A DNA stretch of 64,000 bases from NCBI GenBank assembly GCA_937927845.1, contig CALFXE010000067.1, positions 9,446-73,445 on the forward strand, read 5' to 3'. Below the pieces are notes generated by a model, which worked only from the letters and a program-made list of their open reading frames with translations, had not been told where the DNA came from and searched no databases. Positions 25,801 through 33,532 of this stretch are shown in pieces. Origin of the DNA: an uncultured Paludibacter sp. (lineage in GTDB: Bacteria; Bacteroidota; Bacteroidia; Bacteroidales; Paludibacteraceae). How positions within the stretch are numbered: position 1 is the first letter of the stretch; each line of letters begins with the position of its first letter. The translations under genes were made by a program, and so were the position numbers.

Positions 25801-26331
25801 TTATAAAGATTTTTGGTAATCAACTTTCAACACACCCGAATCATATACTTTTGTCTTTATTATTTCCCACTTAGATTCCTTGTTTTGTTCAGGAAATAAA
25901 GATATGCCTTTGCCCAAAATTATGGGGAAGTAGCAAATTTGCATTTCGTCAATCAAATCTGCGGCGAGCAACATTGAAATTAATTCTCCGCCTCCAACTA
26001 ACCAAATATCTTTACCTTCCTGATTGCGAAGTTCAGAAATCGTTTCAATAATATTCTCCGTGATAAAACGTACATTCTCCTTTGTATCCCATTCATGGTG
26101 GGATACAACATAAGCCATCTGTTCCGAATATGGCCAAATTACATCCATGTTCATAATTTCACGGTAAGTACGACCGCCCATAATAACCGTATCAACCGAA
26201 GCTGATAGATTTTTGCAACCGTAATCTGTCTTTTCACGATTTGGGCATCCGGTAAGCCATTCCAATCCGCCGCCTGGCTCTGCAATCCGTTGGTCAAGTG
26301 ATGCAGCGATGTAAAGGATAATTTTTTTCAT
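25801..26331 (-). CDS. Dihydrofolate-reductase-family protein (RibD C-terminal-like)
   Basis: This 176-residue protein matches the RibD_C/DHFR-like fold: LYIAASLDQRIAEPGGGLEWL at the N-terminus, TVIMGGRTYREI near 50-61 and IWLVGGGELISMLL near 108-121. Family members reduce NADPH-dependent substrates, but many small stand-alone ones, including those on Bacteroides elements, have no assigned substrate. Trimethoprim resistance should not be assumed. Its start overlaps the stop of a 48-codon ORF in an ATGA arrangement, so the two are translationally coupled. Confidence 0.85.
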   Translation of the reverse strand: MKKIILYIAASLDQRIAEPGGGLEWLTGCPNREKTDYGCKNLSASVDTVIMGGRTYREIMNMDVIWPYSEQMAYVVSHHEWDTKENVRFITENIIETISELRNQEGKDIWLVGGGELISMLLAADLIDEMQICYFPIILGKGISLFPEQNKESKWEIIKTKVYDSGVLKVDYQKSL

Positions 26332-26474
26332 GCTACTGAATTTAATTGTTTATACCATTGCTCGCTGTATCTCAAAAAAGAAGCGTGGAACTCACACTGC
26401 TCCGATACGAGGTACTGGTATACCTTTGAAAGAAACAGGCAAGCCCACGCCATACTCTCGTATAGCATGAACAT
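26328..26474 (-). CDS. Small 48-residue ORF coupled to the DHFR-like gene
   Basis: An uninterrupted frame from ATG at 26474 encodes a 48-residue Trp/Tyr/Cys-rich peptide starting MFMLYESMAWACLFL and ending QWYKQLNSVA. Its TGA overlaps the DHFR-like ATG by 4 nt. The frame stays open upstream to a TAG at 26574-26576 without another ATG, so a longer protein with an alternative start, or a 5'-decayed gene, is possible. A TATCTTTG promoter box lies about 115 nt upstream. I do not recognise a family. The coupling and lack of stops argue for a real gene. Confidence 0.5.
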   Translation of the reverse strand: MFMLYESMAWACLFLSKVYQYLVSEQCEFHASFLRYSEQWYKQLNSVA

Positions 26475-26587
26475 TGCGCTATCTGTCCCTTTCAGTTGAA
26501 AATTACCAGTTTTCGTATCGAGACGTTCAGCGAACGTTATGTTATATATAAACGGAATTAATCCGCTAAAATTCTATTTATCTGGTG

Positions 26588-26618
26588 CAAAGATACCAAA
26601 TTAGTTTAAGGTATTAAA
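26588..26618 (-). promoter_or_regulatory. Promoter for small ORF / DHFR-like unit
   Basis: On the minus strand TATCTTTG (26595-26588) is a perfect TAnnTTTG -7 box. Nineteen bases upstream is TTTA (26618-26615), one mismatch from the -33 TTTG. Confidence 0.6.
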
Positions 26619-26640
26619 GTCTTTCCAGTTGAGATTGTTG

Positions 26641-26686
26641 GTGCAAGGTGCAAGTATCTATATATAGATAAACTTGCACCTTGCAC
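26641..26686. repeat. 46-bp near-perfect hairpin
   Basis: Arms GTGCAAGGTGCAAGT (26641-26655) and ACTTGCACCTTGCAC (26672-26686) are perfectly complementary over 15 bp. The centre contains a second palindrome ATCTATATATAGAT (26656-26669), so almost the whole 46 bp can fold. There is no T-run. It lies between two divergent promoters near the element end. Confidence 0.85.
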
Positions 26687-26714
26687 TACGTCTAAAAGAT
26701 TATTTTTCAAAACC

Positions 26715-26745
26715 TTTGGTGATTTCAAAAATTGTAGTAACTTTG
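26715..26745 (+). promoter_or_regulatory. Strong Bacteroidota promoter pointing into the tRNA remnant
   Basis: TTTG (26715-26718), a 19-nt spacer, then TAACTTTG (26738-26745) is a full -33/-7 consensus match. Downstream there is only a 7-codon ORF (ATG at 26758), a truncated tRNA 3' end and a weak hairpin, so it would produce an RNA of about 180 nt. Confidence 0.65.
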
Positions 26746-26882
26746 AACCCAAGTTTTATGCAGACAAATTGGCGTCAATAGCAGCCAGAACTGCCAAGAA
26801 AATAAGGCAGAAAAGGATATTGCTCCAATTCGTACCACATAAACAAAAAAAGATTTTTAATCACTGAATATATGCGTTTTGC

Positions 26883-26913
26883 GGTCGCGGGTTCGAGTCC
26901 CGTCCGTTCCGCA
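26883..26913 (+). other. tRNA 3'-end remnant, putative attachment site of the left element
   Basis: GGTCGCGGGTTCGAGTCCCG followed by TCCGTTCCGCA is a T-arm (GCGGG, TTCGAGT, CCCGT) plus 3' acceptor strand CCGTTCC and discriminator. No D-arm or anticodon arm precedes it, so it is not an intact tRNA gene. A 3' tRNA fragment at the edge of an ICE is the usual scar of integrase-mediated insertion. Its last 13 bases (CCGTCCGTTCCGC) match the core repeats at 27059 and 46159 at 11 of 13 positions. Confidence 0.65.
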
Positions 26914-27058
26914 TAAAAGGGGTAAAAATCCTTTTTGGAGCTAAAATATTAAATATCAGCGAGTTAATGAGTTTCATCCCTAACTCGTACCCCATAGGGG
27001 TTATGATATGTTACAATGATTTGATATATAGGCTAATAACGGTTTTGGGTGGTGTACC

Positions 27059-27071
27059 CGTCCATACCGCC
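27059..27071 (+). repeat. Left 13-bp attachment-core repeat
   Basis: CCGTCCATACCGC, identical to the copy near 46158. It resembles the acceptor-stem end of a tRNA, and the tRNA remnant at 26883-26913 ends in a close variant. Confidence 0.55.
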
Positions 27072-27093
27072 AGAACAATTCGAAGAATGAAGC

Positions 27094-27125
27094 AAAGCTC
27101 TGAAATCCAAAGGTTTCAGGGCTTT
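27094..27125 (+). terminator. Hairpin terminator downstream of the left attachment core
   Basis: Arms AAAGCTCTGAAA (27094-27105) and TTTCAGGGCTTT (27114-27125) pair over 12 bp with one G-T wobble and run into a T-tract. A similar but not identical terminator follows the right core at 46226-46258. Confidence 0.75.
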
Positions 27126-27258
27126 TTCTTTATACCCCTTGCCCACGAAAAATAGCGATTTGACGCACTATTCACGGCACAATTCGTGGGCTTTTTTAAT
27201 CCTCATTTTTTGTCCACGATTTGGGTTTTTATTCGTTGATTTTCAATAATTTGCATAT

Positions 27259-27288
27259 CTTGTTAATGGGCTGCATAAAGTAACTTTG
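27259..27288 (+). promoter_or_regulatory. Integrase promoter
   Basis: TAACTTTG at 27281-27288 is a perfect -7 box 21 nt before the integrase ATG. CTTG (27259-27262) with an 18-nt spacer is a weak -33. A 9-bp inverted repeat GCCCACGAA/TTCGTGGGC (27141-27149, 27183-27191) lies upstream and may be an integrase arm site or operator. Confidence 0.55.
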
Positions 27289-27309
27289 CAAAACTAAATT
27301 TTAAAGCCC

Positions 27310-28563
27310 ATGAATGTAGTAAAATCAACGTTCAATTTGCTTTTTGTAATCAGAAGGCACAGGCTTCTTAAGAATGGAGAAGCCCCTATTTATTTACGTG
27401 TTACGGTAAACGGAGAGGTTGCCGATATTACCACTAAACGGAGTATTCAGGCCAAGATGTGGGATCAACGACGGGAATCCAGTTCCGGAAAGACGGTAAA
27501 AGACCGGGAGTTAAATCACTATCTCGAAACGCTCAAGATGCGGATGTATCAAATCCACCGTACTTTTGAGATTGACGGCAGGCAGATAACTGCGAAGGCT
27601 TTGCGTGATAGTTTCTATGGTCGGGATGAAAACGATAAAACCATTGTAGATATTTATCGGGAGCATAACAAGAAATGTCGGGCATTGATCGGTATTGATT
27701 TTACGAAATCTACCGTTGAGAAATTCGATACTTCGTTATCCCATCTTCAGGAATACATGCAGCATCAATATGGCAAAGATGATATGCTCTTATCGGAGAT
27801 CAACGGTCAATTTGTAAGCGACTTCGATTTCTATCTGAAAACCGTTCGTAAGTGTCAGAATAATTCCAGTATAAAGCATTTGAAAAACTTGAAGAAAGTC
27901 ATCCGCATTGCTTTGGCCAACGACTGGATGAAAAAAGACCCTTTCTTTGGAATCCAATTCAAGCATGATGAGACCCATGTGGAGTTTCTTACGCAGGAAG
28001 AATTGGAGCGGATTATGAATAAGGAGTTTACTCTTCCACGCCTCGCCCTTGTGAGGGATGTTTTCGTTTTTTGTGGTTTCACCGGTTTGGCATTTATAGA
28101 TGTCAAGAATCTTACTCCGGAACATCTGATGAAAGATAACAATGGAGCATTATGGATTCGAAAGCCACGGCAGAAGACGGGTAACATGAGTAATATTCCG
28201 GTATTGTCTGTTACAAAGGGTTTGATAGAAAAATATGCCAATCATCCTGAATGTGTGAAAAAGAATGTATTGCTCCCTGTCATGAGTAATCAAAAACTCA
28301 ATGCCTATCTGAAAGAAATTGCGGATTTGTGCGGAATCAAGAAGAAACTTAGCACCCATGTAGCCCGGCATACCGCAGCTACCGTTGTTTTCTTAGCCAA
28401 TAATGTATCTATGGAGAATGTTGCCAAGATACTCGGACATTCCAATACGAAAATGACCCAGCATTACGCCAAGGTTCTCGACCAGTCAATTATGCGGGAT
28501 ATGGCTGATGTGGAAAAATGCTTTGCCAATTTGCAGAACCAGACATCTGCAAATGTTGTATAG
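27310..28563 (+). CDS. Tyrosine integrase of IntDOT type
   Basis: This 417-residue integrase has an arm-binding N-terminal domain (LLFVIRRHRLLKNGEAPIYLRVTVNG), a SAM-like core-binding domain (about 100-210) and the catalytic domain. Visible catalytic residues are H350 and R353 (HVARH), H377 (LGHSN) and Tyr386 (HYAKV). The box-I Arg is absent: the usual TGLR reads FTGLAFIDVKNL (257-268), as in CTnDOT IntDOT, whose reaction tolerates core mismatches. It is immediately inside the left attachment repeat and should catalyse integration and excision of the island. Confidence 0.9.
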   Translation: MNVVKSTFNLLFVIRRHRLLKNGEAPIYLRVTVNGEVADITTKRSIQAKMWDQRRESSSGKTVKDRELNHYLETLKMRMYQIHRTFEIDGRQITAKALRDSFYGRDENDKTIVDIYREHNKKCRALIGIDFTKSTVEKFDTSLSHLQEYMQHQYGKDDMLLSEINGQFVSDFDFYLKTVRKCQNNSSIKHLKNLKKVIRIALANDWMKKDPFFGIQFKHDETHVEFLTQEELERIMNKEFTLPRLALVRDVFVFCGFTGLAFIDVKNLTPEHLMKDNNGALWIRKPRQKTGNMSNIPVLSVTKGLIEKYANHPECVKKNVLLPVMSNQKLNAYLKEIADLCGIKKKLSTHVARHTAATVVFLANNVSMENVAKILGHSNTKMTQHYAKVLDQSIMRDMADVEKCFANLQNQTSANVV

Positions 28564-28770
28564 CTCCTTTTTCATCTGAACACAAAAATAACCAAAGGAA
28601 ACAAAACGTCAACCTCAAGCCCTTCGGGTTTTCTTCAGGAATCCCCACCCTTTGGGTAGTATTCCTTCGAAAAAGGTTGTCTAATTTATTTCCTCCAGCT
28701 TAGGGTGGTTTATCAGTCGAAAAAGGAAAAGAATAATCAAGGAGGTAAGGGGTAGTTTGGAGGTAGTAAG

Positions 28771-29070
28771 TTATTTCCAGCTATCCCGATACCCTTCTTC
28801 CAGCAATTTCTCAATATCCGAAGCCCGATACAAAATTTTTCCTCCCAACTTGATATAAGGGATACGTCCTTCATTTCGGTAGTCTTGGAGACTTCTCCGG
28901 CTCAATTTCAATTTCTTTGATAACTCTTCGTCTGTGTAGAAACTCTCCCCGTTCAAAGTCGGTTTTCGACTGACGAATAGGCGTTCCATTGCCGACGCAA
29001 GACGATCCAATGAAAGAAAAAATGATTCTACCCTTTCATTGTTCTCTGATGTAATTAACTCATTGCTCAT
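28771..29070 (-). CDS. Helix-turn-helix excisionase-like protein
   Basis: This 99-residue protein has the HTH_17/excisionase layout: FYTDEELSKKLKLSRRSLQDYRNEGRIPYIKLGGKILYRASDIEKLL (about 43-90). It is the second of two leftward HTH genes next to the integrase, separated by 18 nt. This position and fold fit a recombination directionality factor for the island, or a regulator of the mobilization genes. Confidence 0.78.
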   Translation of the reverse strand: MSNELITSENNERVESFFLSLDRLASAMERLFVSRKPTLNGESFYTDEELSKKLKLSRRSLQDYRNEGRIPYIKLGGKILYRASDIEKLLEEGYRDSWK

Positions 29071-29088
29071 ATTCTTGTTTTTAATTGG

Positions 29089-29403
29089 TTATATCTTTCT
29101 CCCTGTTTTATATACCACCTGTTTCCGCTTTTTTTCAACGAGTGGTAGAATACGTTCCACGTCGGCAGGCTTGTAATAAATCTTGTGATTGATTTGGGAG
29201 TAAGCCAGCGTTCCATTATCCCGAAATGTTTGTAACGTTCTCGGAGATATATTCAGAAGTAGGCACACATCTTGATTATCCAACCACTCTTTCATATCCT
29301 TGTCGTTATGCAAGCGGCAGAGATGTTCCATTCGGGCTGCAAAGCTCTCGAATTTCGAAAGCATCGTCTCGAATGTTTTAGCTTCAATATTTACAATATC
29401 CAT
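29089..29403 (-). CDS. Helix-turn-helix excisionase-like protein
   Basis: This 104-residue protein has a helical lead (FETMLSKFESFAARMEHLCRL) and an HTH of the form LDNQDVCLLLNISPRTLQTFRDNGTL followed by YYKPADVERIL. It closely resembles the HTH protein at 2411 in layout. It is the first gene of the leftward HTH pair and is transcribed away from the mobilization genes. Confidence 0.78.
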   Translation of the reverse strand: MDIVNIEAKTFETMLSKFESFAARMEHLCRLHNDKDMKEWLDNQDVCLLLNISPRTLQTFRDNGTLAYSQINHKIYYKPADVERILPLVEKKRKQVVYKTGRKI

Positions 29404-29758
29404 ATTCTTTAGTTTCTGTATTTGATATTTTGTAGCGAAGGAAAGAAGAAAATATCATATCACAATGAGTTGGTAATGAGATGGAAGTGTGTGGCGTCGA
29501 TTTGACTATGTATGAAGCCAGTGTTTGATAGATAAAGTATCTCGAATAGGGAGAATAGTAGGACTGATTCTTGTCAACGCTGCATAATAATGAAGTTTGT
29601 ACCCTCTGCAATGAGACTAATATTGAAATATATTGCAGAATATCCCATACGAATCCAGCGCAAATACAATCCTGATTAATAGATCTTTCTTTGCAAGCGA
29701 TAATCGGTTTACTGTATATACAGCAGCCGTAATATTCACTTTTAAAAGACTGAAAAGT
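29404..29758. other. Divergent intergenic region between HTH pair and mobilization genes
   Basis: No convincing gene. It should hold the divergent promoters for the HTH pair and the DUF3408 gene, but I find no clean TAnnTTTG box. TGTATATACAG (29713-29723) is a short palindrome and a possible operator. Confidence 0.4.
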
Positions 29759-30322
29759 ATGGAAAGAAAAGAGACAAACAATGCAATGCAAAGGAAAGGT
29801 GGTGAGAAAAAACAAGTGCCGGATGATTTTAATCCCCTGATGCCAGGGAGCGTGAAACGGAGAATGCCGGAAGATTCTGATTCCTCGATTAAAAAACTTC
29901 TTCCAAATGATTTGATGGATAGCTTTAGTAAAGATGTAGATGATGCAAGTGGTACAAACAATAGTGTTTATACTAACGATACTGTCAATACAACCGATGC
30001 TGAAAAAACGATTGAAGCGGATGAAACTGTGTCTTCAGAACCAAAAGTATCTACCACACCAATAGTTCAGACTGTGCCCAAGCGTATCAGGAGCAAGCAT
30101 CGGAAAGAATCATTGGATGAATATCGTGACACCTTCTTGCAAGTTCCGAAGCTGGACGACCGCAAACCGGTCTTTGTCAGCCGTGAGGTGCGGGATCGGC
30201 TGGATGAGATTGTCCGTAAATTAGGCGGACGACGATTGAGTGTGTCGGGCCTTATAGAGAATTTAGCCCGTCATCACCTGAGCGCATACCATGAAGATAT
30301 CGAGGTATGGCGAAAGTTGTAA
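29759..30322 (+). CDS. DUF3408 mobilization-associated protein
   Basis: Starting at MERKETNN (29759; an in-frame upstream extension from 29633 looks non-coding), the protein has a charged, low-complexity N-terminal two-thirds and a conserved C-terminal domain RKPVFVSREVRDRLDEIVRKLGGRRLSVSGLIENLARHHL, the DUF3408 signature. DUF3408 proteins occur beside conjugation and mobilization genes in Bacteroidota; the C-terminal fold looks like a ribbon-helix-helix DNA binder. A relaxosome-accessory or partition-like function is inferred. Confidence 0.75.
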   Translation: MERKETNNAMQRKGGEKKQVPDDFNPLMPGSVKRRMPEDSDSSIKKLLPNDLMDSFSKDVDDASGTNNSVYTNDTVNTTDAEKTIEADETVSSEPKVSTTPIVQTVPKRIRSKHRKESLDEYRDTFLQVPKLDDRKPVFVSREVRDRLDEIVRKLGGRRLSVSGLIENLARHHLSAYHEDIEVWRKL

Positions 30323-30334
30323 CCTTCGGTTACG

Positions 30335-30370
30335 AAAGGATAAGCTGTGATATTTTGCAGCTTATCTTTT
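30335..30370 (+). terminator. Terminator after DUF3408 gene
   Basis: Stem GATAAGCTG (30339-30347) and CAGCTTATC (30358-30366) followed by TTTT, starting 17 nt after the stop. Confidence 0.8.
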
Positions 30371-30674
30371 CCAATGGAACATGCGATGTTCGGGAGCAAG
30401 GTAATCGCACGGGTAACCCAAAAATCCCTGAGGGGCTTTTCCGATTCCTCCAGTGCATACCTTGCCCTGCGGGGCTGCGACCTTTAAAACCCGCTCCCGA
30501 TGGTCGGCAGGTTCAAGGTCGCTTGACAATCCCTTTGCGATGCTCCCGATGGTCTCATTGCTCTGGGATTGTCCTGCAAGCCTGCATTTCATCTCCCGTT
30601 GGTCGCTTCCTCTTTGGCTTGCACGGCTATTTGCATAGCCGGAAAGATTCCATAACCCTTAAAAGGTAAATGTT
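30371..30674. other. Candidate origin of transfer (oriT)
   Basis: A GC-rich stretch, unlike its AT-rich surroundings, lies directly upstream of mobC and the relaxase, the usual oriT position in Bacteroides mobilizable elements. It contains the hairpin GAACATGCGATGTTC (30377-30391), repeated CTCCCGATGGTC/CTCCCGTTGGTC words (near 30496, 30542, 30594) and several further small dyads. No gene is credible here. The nic site is not identifiable by eye. Confidence 0.5.
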
Positions 30675-31025
30675 ATGGAAAACAGAGAGAAAAATAGGCG
30701 AAAACTAGGTCGTCCTACGAAAGAAAAGGCTAAGCTGTCCACTTCGATTAATCTCAAATTGACCGAAGCGGATTTCAATAAAATAAGGGAGAAAGCAGAA
30801 AAATTAGGTATAAAGGCCACACAATATGTTCGGGAAATGGTACTTAAAGGAAGCGTTAAATCTCGTTTTACATTAGAAGAACTCGACCTGATGCGTAAGT
30901 TGGCAGGGATAGCGAACAACCTAAATCAGATTGCTAAAAAGGCAAATCAGGCCGGATATATTATGGAAGCGATTGAGATAATGAAGATTATGACCCAAAT
31001 AAAAAAGATGCTGAATGATCGCTAA
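30675..31025 (+). CDS. MobC-family relaxosome accessory protein
   Basis: This 116-residue basic protein has a ribbon-helix-helix-like N-terminus (KLGRPTKEKAKLSTSINLKLTEADFNKIREKAEKLGIKATQYVREMVLKG) and the MobC C-terminal helix LAGIANNLNQIAKKANQAGY. MobC proteins help the relaxase open oriT. It overlaps the relaxase gene by 11 nt. Confidence 0.85.
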   Translation: MENREKNRRKLGRPTKEKAKLSTSINLKLTEADFNKIREKAEKLGIKATQYVREMVLKGSVKSRFTLEELDLMRKLAGIANNLNQIAKKANQAGYIMEAIEIMKIMTQIKKMLNDR

Positions 31026-32202
31026 GAATATCAAAGGGAAGTCATTCAAAGGCTGTGTTCGTTATGTGATGAACGATACCGCTCAATTGCTTGAAGCGGA
31101 AGGTGTGTTGGCCGGAACGACCGAGGATATTATCCGAAGTTTTGCCATGCAACGTTCCGGTAGAAGGGAAGTAAAACAACCTGTCGGACATATTCCTATA
31201 TCGTTTGCTCCTGAAGATAAGGAGCGGATGACAAATGATTTTATGGTACAATTAGCCAAAGAATATATGGAAGAAATGGGTATCCGCAATACTCAATATA
31301 TTATTGTTCGTCATCATAATACCGGTAATGAGCATCTGCATATTGTGTACAACCGTATCAATAACGACCTAAAATTAATATCCGTCAATCATGATTATAA
31401 GCGAAATATCAAGGTCTGCAAAAAACTCAAAGACAAGCATGGATTGACATACGGAAAGGGTAAGGAAAGAGTTAAGCGAGCGAAATTAAAGAATCCCGAT
31501 AAAGTCAAATATCATATTTATGATACAATTAAAGCAGTTTTACCACAGTGTAAAGATGAAAAAGAACTCCAATCCTTACTCTTAAAATCCGGTATTCATA
31601 CAGAATTTAAGTTGAAGAGAACAACGGAAGAAGTAGAAGGATTATCATTTCGTTATGGTGATTTTACTTTCAAAGGGTCCCAAGTGGATAGAAAATTCAG
31701 TTACGGAAACCTCAAGAAAGTGTTTCAGAAGAATCAATCGGAAGAGAAAAAACAAGTATCTCAAATCGAAAAAAATCGTGTTATATGGGGTGCAGAGATT
31801 ACTCCCTCACAGGAAACAATATTGAGAAATGGAGGATGGATTTATCTTGAAAACATGGATCGGAATAACGGAGAAGGTAAATTTTCTTCGTATGTTTTTC
31901 TGAATGACGAGAAGAGCAAACTCTTTTTTAGCAAAGAACATCCTGATACTTTTGTGTCGTATGGAAAATACGAAATGCGTTTAAGAGATAAGATACTTGT
32001 CGAAAACAACCAAGTTGTCAAAGCAAAAGTTAAATGGTATGGTTTGGGGAGTTATGCTTATCCCTATCTCTGGAAAGCAAATAAATCTGATTCTCAATAT
32101 CAGGAATCGTGGGATGATCCAAGAATTAAGAAAGTTGAAAATCGAGAAAATATCAAGCGACTGGTTCTGAAAAAGCAAGAGAAGACTGGCCGAGGAATTT
32201 AG
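31015..32202 (+). CDS. Relaxase / mobilization nuclease (VirD2-like, MOBP type)
   Basis: This 395-residue relaxase has the N-terminal nuclease domain with a putative catalytic Tyr in FKGCVRYVMNDTAQ (Tyr18) and the metal-binding triad region VRHHNTGNEHLHIVYNRI near 99-116. It nicks oriT and pilots the strand into the recipient. The C-terminal half is Lys-rich with no clear domain. No coupling protein or mating-pair genes are present, so transfer must use a helper conjugative element. Confidence 0.88.
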   Translation: MIAKNIKGKSFKGCVRYVMNDTAQLLEAEGVLAGTTEDIIRSFAMQRSGRREVKQPVGHIPISFAPEDKERMTNDFMVQLAKEYMEEMGIRNTQYIIVRHHNTGNEHLHIVYNRINNDLKLISVNHDYKRNIKVCKKLKDKHGLTYGKGKERVKRAKLKNPDKVKYHIYDTIKAVLPQCKDEKELQSLLLKSGIHTEFKLKRTTEEVEGLSFRYGDFTFKGSQVDRKFSYGNLKKVFQKNQSEEKKQVSQIEKNRVIWGAEITPSQETILRNGGWIYLENMDRNNGEGKFSSYVFLNDEKSKLFFSKEHPDTFVSYGKYEMRLRDKILVENNQVVKAKVKWYGLGSYAYPYLWKANKSDSQYQESWDDPRIKKVENRENIKRLVLKKQEKTGRGI

Positions 32203-32252
32203 AGAAAATCATAATAGTTTAAATTACAGTCATTTGTTGATTCTTTACTCTG

Positions 32253-32272
32253 TATACATCCCATTATCGGAA
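32253..32272 (+). repeat. Inverted repeat 1, left copy (N-terminal TRD switch)
   Basis: TATACATCCCATTATCGGAA, perfectly inverted at 36129-36148. Confidence 0.92.
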
Positions 32273-32910
32273 CATACCTCAAAACTGGACATTTTGCAAA
32301 TTAAGTGATATAGCCTCTTTTGGTGGAGGAAAAACTCCCTCTACAGCAAATAAAGATTTTTGGGATGAAGAAAATCATTTGTGGGTTACGTCTAAAGATA
32401 TGAAACAACCCGTAATTGAAGATTCCTTAATGAAGATTTCAAATAAAGGGGTAGTAGGAATGCATTTTTTTTCACCTTTGACCATATTGATGGTGGTTCG
32501 TAGTGGTATATTACGAAGAACTCTGCCCATCGCTATCCTCAAAAAGAAAGCTACAATAAATCAAGATATCAAAGCTATTTGCTTATATGATAATTCTATT
32601 GTGAGTTATGTCTTTTGGGTATTGAAAGCTTTGGAAAGCTCAATATTAGAGAATTATCAAAAAGATGGAACAACTGTTGAAAGTATTGATTTTGAAAGAT
32701 TTCAAGATATTGTAATTCCAATTCCTCCTGTTTCTGAACAGAAACGTATTGTTTCCGTTATTGAATCAACGTTCGCCTTAATTGATAAAATAGAAACAGA
32801 GAAACAGGATTTATTTCAATTTGTAAAAACAACCAAATCCAAGATACTCGACCTTGCTATTAAAGGAAAACTTGTTTCACAAGACCCGAACGACGAATCT
32901 GCTTCCGTTC

Positions 32911-32984
32911 TATTGGAACGGATTAAATCCGAACATCCAGAGCGTAAAAAGAAGCCCTCAAAAACAAGTGATAACTCACATTAT
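32911..32984 (+). repeat. Inverted repeat 2, left copy (74 bp, central linker)
   Basis: 74 identical bases encoding the HsdS linker LLERIKSEHPERKKKPSKT through SHY; inverted copy at 35462-35535. Homology continues imperfectly upstream to about 32850. Confidence 0.92.
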
Positions 32985-33491
32985 CCATTTGAGATACCAG
33001 ATTCATGGATATGGCTTCGTTTTTCTGACTTTTTAACGTTATTATCAGGAAGAGATTTATCAGCTAAAGAGTGTAACGAGAAATCAAATGGGATTCCATA
33101 TCTCATAGGAGCGAGTAATATTGAGAATAATTCTATTACTATAAATCGCTGGACAACTTCTCCAAAGGTAATTTCTAAGAAGAACGATTTATTGATAACT
33201 TGTAAAGGAACTGTAGGAGATATCATTATTAACAATATTGGACAAGTTCATATTGCTCGCCAATTTATGGCTGTAAGAACTAATGATTATATCGAAACTC
33301 AATATCTTAGTTATTGTCTTCATTTTTATATTGATGTGATCAAAGACCTAGCAAGAGGGATAATCCCAGGCATATCAAGGGAAATTTTGTTATCTTTATA
33401 TATTCCGATTCCCCCATTAAAAGAGCAAATTATTATAATACAAGAAGTTAATAAAGTTTTTGCATCCCTGCAAACAATATTAGCATCAATA

Positions 33492-33519
33492 GAAGCGTAG
33501 GTAAAATAGCCTACGCTTC
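33492..33519. terminator. Hairpin between silent hsdS and recombinase gene
   Basis: Arms GAAGCGTAGG (33492-33501) and CCTACGCTTC (33510-33519) around an 8-nt loop lie between the convergent ends of silent hsdS and the recombinase. There is no strong T-run, so termination is plausible but not certain. Confidence 0.5.
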
Positions 33520-33532
33520 CATCCTTAATTAT

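Larger units (their letters stand above)
1..26913. mobile_element. Part of an ICE with metal-resistance cargo
   Basis: The left edge is outside the window. ICE-type genes (giant helicase, HTH proteins, primase-helicase, RteC) are followed by metal efflux, envelope remodelling and ECF-sigma genes up to a tRNA 3' remnant at 26883-26913, taken as the right end. The boundary and the unity of the segment are inference. Confidence 0.5.
32241..33500 (+). pseudogene. Silent hsdS copy (N- and C-terminal recognition cassettes) without start
   Basis: The frame is open from 32241 (after TGA 32238-32240) and lacks the conserved HsdS N-terminus and any start. It encodes TSHYR then N-terminal TRD NIPQNWTFCKLSDIASFGG, a central linker SKILDLAIKGKLVSQDPNDE, VLLERIKSEHPERKKKPSKTSDNSHY, and a C-terminal TRD starting PFEIPDSWIWLRF. 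The edges match the inverted repeats found in the expressed hsdS at 34931-36322. It is a storage copy whose TRDs become expressed after DNA inversion, not a dead gene. Confidence 0.85.

Noticed and set aside
25801..26331. Trimethoprim-resistance dihydrofolate reductase
   Set aside because: The protein matches the RibD-C/DHFR-like family and not DfrA; no evidence for drug resistance.
26820..26913. Complete tRNA gene
   Set aside because: Only T-arm and 3' acceptor are present; no matching 5' acceptor GGAACGG, D-arm or anticodon arm can be found upstream.
29384..29961. Two minus-strand open frames of 114-143 codons
   Set aside because: They overlap the DUF3408 gene and its promoter region, show no domain and are antisense shadows.
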